Assembly (NCBI GenBank): GCA_038216025.1
Contig: JBBQQK010000014.1
Location: forward strand, 1 to 17,102
Source of the DNA: JBBQQK01 sp038216025
GTDB lineage: Bacteria; Patescibacteriota; UBA1384; XYA2-FULL-43-10; 1-14-0-10-43-13
Length of the DNA stretch: 17,102 nucleotides
Direction of reading: 5' to 3'
Shown here: one piece after another, positions 12,272 through 17,102 of the stretch
Numbering within the stretch: the stretch's first letter is position 1
Layout of the letters: every line of letters begins with the position of its first letter
Notes under the pieces: model-generated
The model's database searches: none
What the model was told of the DNA's origin: nothing
The model's input: only the letters and a program-made list of their open reading frames with translations
Made by a program: the position numbers and the translations under genes

Positions 12272-12307
12272 ATTTTGAACGCCTCACATACGTGAGGCGT
12301 TCAAAAT
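12272..12307. repeat. 16-bp-arm hairpin between convergent pyrG and the ATPase gene
   Basis: ATTTTGAACGCCTCAC (12272-12287) is exactly inverted as GTGAGGCGTTCAAAAT (12292-12307) around ATAC. It shares AACGCCTCA...TGAGGCGTT with the palindrome at 2119-2164 while its outer arms differ and remain self-complementary. It ends 33 nt beyond the ATPase stop and may end both transcripts. However, the T-run is on the 5' arm on each strand, which is the wrong side for a standard terminator. Confidence 0.85.
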
Positions 12308-12339
12308 ATAGATATTTATGCTTTAAATAATATTTTTTA

Positions 12340-14946
12340 TCACCTAGCGGCTTTTACGCTCTTTTTGTCTAAACAATAGCGGCAAACTTCAGCAGAAAGA
12401 AAAGCCACAACGATCAGCACTATTATCATCACAGCTTCTTTTGTGTTTAGAGCAACTAAATTAAATGCCGACTTTAACGGCTCCAAGAAAAGAAGCAGTT
12501 GAATCGATCCGGAGATCAGAATCGACCAAAGTAGATACTTATTTTCCAGAAAACTTTTAGGATTTTGCCAGATTCTCTTGTTTGATCTAAGCGAAAATGA
12601 GTAAGCCAGTCCTATATAAACAAAGAATGTAAACACAATCGTTTGAGCCTTGTCCGGTGTGAATCTGACACCCCAAAGGTAAACCCCCAGGCAAAGAATA
12701 AATGAGATAGCGGACAAGTAGAGTGCGTAAGTGATTGTCGGCTTGAGCGAATTTTTGCCATAGGGACGAGGTTTCTCAGTCAAAACGTGCCTAGAAGGTT
12801 TTTCAAGACTGAAGGCTAAAGCAGGCAATGAATCAGTAATCAAATTAACCCAAAGAATTTGTAGAGTCGTGATAGGAGCAGGTAATCCGACTAAAAAGGC
12901 AAAACATATCAATGCGATCTCATTAAAATTTCCAGCAAAGAGATGAGCAATAATATTTTTAATATTGTCGAAAATGCCCCGTCCATATTCGATAGCAGAA
13001 AGAATAGTTTTGTACTTATCGTCAGACAATATGATATCAGCAGAATCCTTGGCGATGTCGGTCCCTTTGATACCCATGGCAATTCCCACATTGGCGTCTT
13101 TAATAGCAGGCGCATCATTCACGCCATCTCCGGTAACAGCCACCGAATAGCCCATTTCCTGCAATGTCTTTACAATGAGTAACTTCTGATCAGGCGCCAT
13201 CCTGGCATAGATTTTGATTTTATCGAGAGCCACTTTAAGTTGATCCTTACTTAGAGAATTGAATTCTCTTTCTGTCATCACTTCGTCGTTGCTTACCTCA
13301 AGACCAATCTTGTTAGCGATATACCTTGCCGTTTCTGGATGGTCACCGGTGATTATAATCGGCCGGATGCCTGCAGCGATCACTTTAGTTATAGTGTCTT
13401 TTATTCCTTTAACTGGCTCATCAACTAAAGAAAATAAACCGCAGAATTCCATGTTTTTTAAGGCGCTGCCTGTCTTAGAACCAATGTCTTTAATTGCTAA
13501 AGAAATAACCTTATATCCTTGAGCGCTTAGTATCTCGGCTTTTTCAATGACAGCGGATTTCTCGCCTTTTGATATTGTGCAAAAATCTAAAACTTTCTCA
13601 ACTGTTCCTTTTGCAATAAGAATTTTTTCTGAATGGTTTTGACAAAGCACTGCCATATACTTTCGATCAGAGTCAAAAGGAATCTCCATCAAACGATCAT
13701 ACTTCGTAATACTAATATTAGCAGCTTGCTGAAAATCTTTAGCGCCCTGAACCAAGGCAACTTCAACCGGATCTCCTATCAACCCCTTTGTCTTCAAATC
13801 AACATTTGAACAAGCGGTCCCCCAAGAAAATATCTTTTGAAGTGGGCTAATTTTTAAGCCAGCCTCCGTCAAATCAAAATCAATTATTTTACCTTTCTCA
13901 TATAGCGCAACCTTTTCAACTATTAACTTGTTGTTGGTAAGCGTACCGGTTTTATCTGAAGCTATAATATTGACAGTACCAAGCGTCTCTACGGCCGCCA
14001 TTTTACGGACAATTGCTTTTAACTTGGCCATTCTAGATACACCGGTAGCCAAGCTTAAGGTAATCGCTGTTGGCAAACCTTCCGGCACTGCTGCCACTAA
14101 GATTGCGATACAAAACGTCAATAACGGCATCAGATCATAGCCCTGCATATAGCCAGCCATAAAGACAATGGTTGACATAATGAAGGCTATTACAGTCACC
14201 ATTTTGCCCAAATATAATACTTGTTTTTCCAAAGGAGTCTTGGTGTTCGGTCCTTTTATCAAATCAGCGATCTGTCCGAACTCAGTATTGGTTCCGGTTG
14301 CCACCACAATGCCACGTCCGCGTCCAGAGACAACAACCGTTGAGGCATACAACATATTAATCCGATCGCCAAGAGAAGTATCTATAGGCAATATTTTTCT
14401 TTCTTTCCCGACCGGCAAAGATTCACCAGTCAAAGCGGATTCGTTTACCCTAAGAGAGCTTTCTTCAATAACTCTCAAATCTGCAGGAATTTTATCACCG
14501 CTCTCCAAGAGGACTATATCTCCCACAACCAAATCAGATGAGTTGAGCTCTAAGACATTGCCATCCCTTAATACTCTGGTTTTTGCTTTAAAATTTTCTT
14601 TTAGCTCTGAAAGCGCTTTTTCTGCCTTGAACTCTTGAGCAAATCCTAGGCTTACGTTGATGAAAATAATCGCTAGCAACACGAAGGCCTGGAAAACTCC
14701 ATCAACAAAATAGGATATTGTTGCCGCTAAAAGCAGGAGAACTATAAAAAAATTTAGAAATTGTTGAAAGAATATTTTAAGAGGAGAAATTTCTTTGAAA
14801 TTTTCAATCGAATTTCGGCCATACTTTGATAATCGAAAATGAACTTTCGTCTGTGAAAGTCCTGCCCCTTGGTCTACGTCAAAATGTTTTGCCACATCAG
14901 CTATAGTCCACTGATGAAATGCGTATGCCCTCTCCTCCATATGCAT
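12340..14946 (-). CDS. P2-type cation-transporting ATPase, probably Ca2+ export
   Basis: This 868-aa pump has the full P-type layout. The N-terminal cation ATPase segment is FHQWTIADVAKHF (residues 10-22). The actuator motif TGES is at 173-176. The phosphorylation motif DKTGTLT is at 331-337, the nucleotide domain KGTVEKVLD is near 446, TGDHPETA is at 533-540, and TGDGVNDAP is at 605-613. Ten membrane helices are expected. The ion ligands match SERCA: Glu289 in VAAVPEGLP (M4), Asn673 and Glu676 in AGNFNEIAL (M5), and Asn701, Thr704 and Asp705 in WVNLITDSLP (M6). This supports Ca2+ over Na+/K+. The first ATG is at 14946, but an extended -10 promoter predicts transcription from 14942, so ATG 14940 is the more likely start. 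Neither has a ribosome binding site. It lies 62 bp downstream of the VanW-domain gene on the same strand. Confidence 0.9.
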   Translation of the reverse strand: MHMEERAYAFHQWTIADVAKHFDVDQGAGLSQTKVHFRLSKYGRNSIENFKEISPLKIFFQQFLNFFIVLLLLAATISYFVDGVFQAFVLLAIIFINVSLGFAQEFKAEKALSELKENFKAKTRVLRDGNVLELNSSDLVVGDIVLLESGDKIPADLRVIEESSLRVNESALTGESLPVGKERKILPIDTSLGDRINMLYASTVVVSGRGRGIVVATGTNTEFGQIADLIKGPNTKTPLEKQVLYLGKMVTVIAFIMSTIVFMAGYMQGYDLMPLLTFCIAILVAAVPEGLPTAITLSLATGVSRMAKLKAIVRKMAAVETLGTVNIIASDKTGTLTNNKLIVEKVALYEKGKIIDFDLTEAGLKISPLQKIFSWGTACSNVDLKTKGLIGDPVEVALVQGAKDFQQAANISITKYDRLMEIPFDSDRKYMAVLCQNHSEKILIAKGTVEKVLDFCTISKGEKSAVIEKAEILSAQGYKVISLAIKDIGSKTGSALKNMEFCGLFSLVDEPVKGIKDTITKVIAAGIRPIIITGDHPETARYIANKIGLEVSNDEVMTEREFNSLSKDQLKVALDKIKIYARMAPDQKLLIVKTLQEMGYSVAVTGDGVNDAPAIKDANVGIAMGIKGTDIAKDSADIILSDDKYKTILSAIEYGRGIFDNIKNIIAHLFAGNFNEIALICFAFLVGLPAPITTLQILWVNLITDSLPALAFSLEKPSRHVLTEKPRPYGKNSLKPTITYALYLSAISFILCLGVYLWGVRFTPDKAQTIVFTFFVYIGLAYSFSLRSNKRIWQNPKSFLENKYLLWSILISGSIQLLLFLEPLKSAFNLVALNTKEAVMIIVLIVVAFLSAEVCRYCLDKKSVKAAR

Positions 14947-14948
14947 AT

Positions 14949-14957
14949 ATAATACCA
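14949..14957 (-). promoter_or_regulatory. Extended -10 promoter of the ATPase gene
   Basis: TGG-TATTAT (14957-14949 on the minus strand) predicts a start at A14942, 2 nt before the ATG at 14940 and downstream of the ATG at 14946. The mRNA would be essentially leaderless. Confidence 0.5.
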
Positions 14958-15008
14958 GAAGAAAGCGGAAATCAGAAACAGAATATTCAAATGGATGCTA
15001 TGCAAACA

Positions 15009-16910
15009 TTAAACCGGACATGCATTCGGGCAGCTTCCCCCGCAATCAATACCATGTTCATCACCATTTTTGATTCCATCGCTGCACGTTGAAGTCGGGG
15101 CAGGGGAACCTTTCCCGACAAGCCACTTCTCGGGCCAAGGAACATACTTTGAAGTGAACGTTTTGTCTTGCAATGTCTGGCCATCTTTTGTAACTTTATA
15201 TGTAAATTTAGCAGTTGCGCCTTGATGAGCCTTTTCAATTTGCTTCTTTTCTCCTGCAGGCAAAGTATCGATTTCGACATATATTGGAGGCACAGGATCA
15301 ACTGTTTCGGTTATTTCCGGATTAGAAATTTCTACAATTCTAGCATCTTTAGTTCCGTATAATTCGAAAACGATCTTTGTCTTTTCAATTTTTGATTGAA
15401 TTAAAATATAGTTGCCATAGTTATTAACAAATTTGAAATCCGGAGAAGGGTCATAGATACTGGCATCCATACCGACTGGTGGCTCATAGTAACCAACCCG
15501 GTACTTATGATTTTGTCTTTCAGTAATTTTTACTCCGGCGTTTAATGCTGCGCGGAATAAAGTTGAGGAAACCTGACAAAGTCCTCCGCCAAACTCTGGC
15601 ACAGTTCGATCTTCTTTTATTACTAATTCGGGCAAATATCCGGTTGACTCATCGATCTTCCCCAATTGTTTCAAAGTTGAAAAAACATCTCCCGGCTTAA
15701 CCAGAACGCCATTTATTGAAGTGGCGCCAACCGTTATATTGTGAACACGGTTTGCAGGAGATCCTTTGAAATCAGTTACAGCAGTGCCAACTAGCTGCGC
15801 AATACCAAGTTTATCAATATCATTTGTTACTTCTGGTTGTTTTGTTTCAACCGGCAAGGCAACATTTTCCGGCTTTGAGCTGGCAGTGATTCTTTCTAAG
15901 AGAGCGTTTTGAATTAAGGTGATAGTCTTGTCTTTAGTTAAAGTTTTTCCATTTTGAGCAGATTCTGCCACTACTGCTTTGCCATCGGCCACAGCCAGTT
16001 TTGCATTCTTAGGATCCAAGTCTATTGTTTTAGCTAAAGAATCGACGAAAAGTTTGATGCGCTCGTTTTTAAATCCAATTTCAAGATCATTGCCCTTTTG
16101 GTTAAACGATAAAAAACCGGCCATGTTATCGGAATCAGCTTCAAAAACTTGCCCTGATGCGGTTAATATCAAATCGCCATAGCTCAAAATCTTATTAGCA
16201 TCGGCTAATTTCTTTTTGGCGTTTTCTTCCTGTATTTGTGCCTCAAAGCTATCAAGACCTAGGCTAAGTTCTGTCTTATCCAAGCTATAGTAATGGTTTT
16301 TTATATGAACAAGGGCCAATTCTTGGTTAATTCTTTTCCCATTTTGACGCTCGGTAGACAGAACAAATTTATCTTCCTGATAGAAAATAGAAAAATCCTT
16401 CTCCGGGAGATCGACTTCTTTGGCAATCTGAGATATTTTGTCCTTAAGTGCATCTTCGTTTACAACTATAACTGATTTATGGATATTTTTTGTAAATAAA
16501 CTAGAGAGCTGAGTAAAAAAGTTAGAGAATATATGGCCATTGCGACCATGTTGCCATATTTTATTTGCTGTTTCTTTGGCATCATATGACAAACCGATAT
16601 CTTTTGGCTCAATTGAGAATTTTTTGTCTCCTGCGCTGATTAACAATGGGCCAGAATTAACGAATTTAGTTGATTGTTCCTTGATTATCTCTTCAGCTTG
16701 AACTTTGTTTTTTCCCGACAAGTTGATGTTTCCAACAAATTGATTACTATATATTTTGTTTGAATAAATTATCGAATAAAAACCAAAAAAAACAAAGAAA
16801 AAAATAAGAATAGCCGAAATAGCCAAAATACTTGTCCTTAAGATCTTGTTTTTAGGAAGTACTTTATTTATCTTATTTTTTATTATTTTTCTTTTTTTTG
16901 CTTTACCCAT
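15009..16910 (-). CDS. Membrane-anchored VanW/G5-domain cell-envelope protein
   Basis: This 633-aa protein has a Lys-rich N-terminus and one membrane anchor at about residues 26-48 (SILAISAILIFFFVFFGF), so the rest is outside the membrane. Residues about 60-360 look like two putative peptidoglycan-binding (PG_binding_4-type) modules, as in YoaR. The VanW domain at about 365-510 has VHNITVGATSINGVLVKPGD, VFSTLKQLG, PEFGGGLCQVSSTLF and YEPPVGMDASIYDPSPDF. A G5-like domain follows at about 535-590 (LPAGEKKQIE, then GQTLQDKTFTSKYVPWP). The last residues form a Cys-rich motif, CSDGIKNGDEHGIDCGG then CPNACPV. Such proteins are thought to act on or bind the cell wall; the reaction is unknown. There is no ribosome binding site, and a -10 box lies only about 12 nt before the ATG. 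Confidence 0.88.
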   Translation of the reverse strand: MGKAKKRKIIKNKINKVLPKNKILRTSILAISAILIFFFVFFGFYSIIYSNKIYSNQFVGNINLSGKNKVQAEEIIKEQSTKFVNSGPLLISAGDKKFSIEPKDIGLSYDAKETANKIWQHGRNGHIFSNFFTQLSSLFTKNIHKSVIVVNEDALKDKISQIAKEVDLPEKDFSIFYQEDKFVLSTERQNGKRINQELALVHIKNHYYSLDKTELSLGLDSFEAQIQEENAKKKLADANKILSYGDLILTASGQVFEADSDNMAGFLSFNQKGNDLEIGFKNERIKLFVDSLAKTIDLDPKNAKLAVADGKAVVAESAQNGKTLTKDKTITLIQNALLERITASSKPENVALPVETKQPEVTNDIDKLGIAQLVGTAVTDFKGSPANRVHNITVGATSINGVLVKPGDVFSTLKQLGKIDESTGYLPELVIKEDRTVPEFGGGLCQVSSTLFRAALNAGVKITERQNHKYRVGYYEPPVGMDASIYDPSPDFKFVNNYGNYILIQSKIEKTKIVFELYGTKDARIVEISNPEITETVDPVPPIYVEIDTLPAGEKKQIEKAHQGATAKFTYKVTKDGQTLQDKTFTSKYVPWPEKWLVGKGSPAPTSTCSDGIKNGDEHGIDCGGSCPNACPV

Positions 16911-16921
16911 GTATATTTAGC

Positions 16922-16927
16922 ATAATA
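16922..16927 (-). promoter_or_regulatory. -10 box close to the VanW-gene start
   Basis: TATTAT (16927-16922 on the minus strand) predicts a start at 16916-16915, a 5-6 nt leader before the ATG at 16910. No good -35 box is seen. Confidence 0.35.
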
Positions 16928-16962
16928 CAAAATAAATAATATTTAAAGTAAAAGCAAACTTC

Positions 16963-17102
16963 TGTTAGCACTCCATGATAATGTCACCAAGTAGGACTCT
17001 TTAGAAATGTCACCTTTCCTGGATCTAATATGGAATACTTAAGTATGTAAGCCATTAAGATCTGGGGAGGGATAAATTGGAATTTGTAACAATGAATAAA
17101 GC
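16963..17102 (+). mobile_element. Left end of an insertion sequence, truncated by the window
   Basis: The putative end begins TGTTAGCACTCC at 16963. Two tandem copies of a 23-nt motif, TAG-ACTC...AATGTCACC (16966-16988 and 16992-17014, 17 of 23 identical, 26-bp period), look like multiple transposase-binding sites, as in IS21 and IS481-type elements. A palindromic region (17022-17062) and then a GGGGAGGG ribosome binding site with an ORF start follow. The rest of the element is beyond the edge, so the family is not certain. Confidence 0.55.
17077..17102 (+). CDS. Start of a putative transposase ORF (partial)
   Basis: TTG at 17077, six or so bases after GGGGAGGG (17064-17071), opens an ORF reading MEFVTMNKA to the window edge; an in-frame ATG lies at 17092. 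Only nine codons are visible, so the identity as a transposase rests on the IS-like end upstream. Confidence 0.3.

Noticed and set aside
16965..16973. TTAGCACTC, an exact half of the CIRCE heat-shock operator
   Set aside because: The required GAGTGCTAA nine bases later is missing, and the motif is part of a tandem repeat at an IS end.

Overview
The window looks like a piece of a bacterial genome of low to moderate G+C from the Patescibacteria / Candidate Phyla Radiation (CPR). This is inferred, not proven. The reasons are: a ribosomal protein S6 with a very long charged tail; YchF, CTP synthase and EF-P variants of the kind I associate with CPR genomes; many short palindromic intergenic repeats (CCTCACC...CTCTCCTT/AAGGAGAG, CCTGCCGGCAGG and a 'VIPVKTGIQ'-encoding repeat); and tightly packed genes. 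UGA is a normal stop (efp ends in TGA), which argues against the code-25 lineages (Gracilibacteria, Absconditabacteria).

Layout. 1-995 (-): 5'-nuclease part of DNA polymerase I, cut by the window edge and carrying a palindromic repeat translated in frame. 1008-1214: nested repeats, a polA promoter and a hairpin. 1222-1989 (-): an unrecognised helical protein richer in G+C than its neighbours. 2119-2164: a perfect 46-bp palindrome. 2321-3245 (-): a two-gene unit with overlapping ends, an AbiEii-like nucleotidyltransferase and a small partner. 3422-4507 (+): ychF. 4520-7277 (+): the rpsF-ssb-rpsR operon behind a probable S6:S18-binding leader, then efp and a PRC-barrel protein. 7304-7336: a bidirectional terminator. 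7364-9426 (-): groES-groEL, with a palindromic operator over the groES promoter. 9520-9640 (-): a promoter, two hairpins with complementary C5/G6 loops and a U-run, read as an undescribed small RNA of about 85 nt. 9648-10286 (-): a second nucleotidyltransferase-fold protein. 10455-12240 (+): pyrG with a terminator-like hairpin in its leader. 12272-12307: a hairpin sharing its core with the 2119-2164 palindrome. 12340-14946 (-): a P2-type Ca2+ ATPase. 15009-16910 (-): a membrane-anchored VanW/G5 protein. 16963-17102: the left end of an insertion sequence with tandem repeats.

Most genes are housekeeping: replication and repair (PolI, SSB), translation (S6, S18, EF-P, YchF), folding (GroESL), CTP synthesis, ion transport and the cell envelope. 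The accessory parts are the AbiE-like pair, the orphan 255-aa protein, the second nucleotidyltransferase and the IS end. Several promoters are extended -10 elements (TGN-TATNNT) placed so close to a start codon that the mRNAs would be leaderless or nearly so. The strongest candidate for something new is the small RNA at 9520-9604. Next are the paired palindromes with compensated arms and the groES operator. All coordinates and structures were read by eye; no database search or folding program was used.
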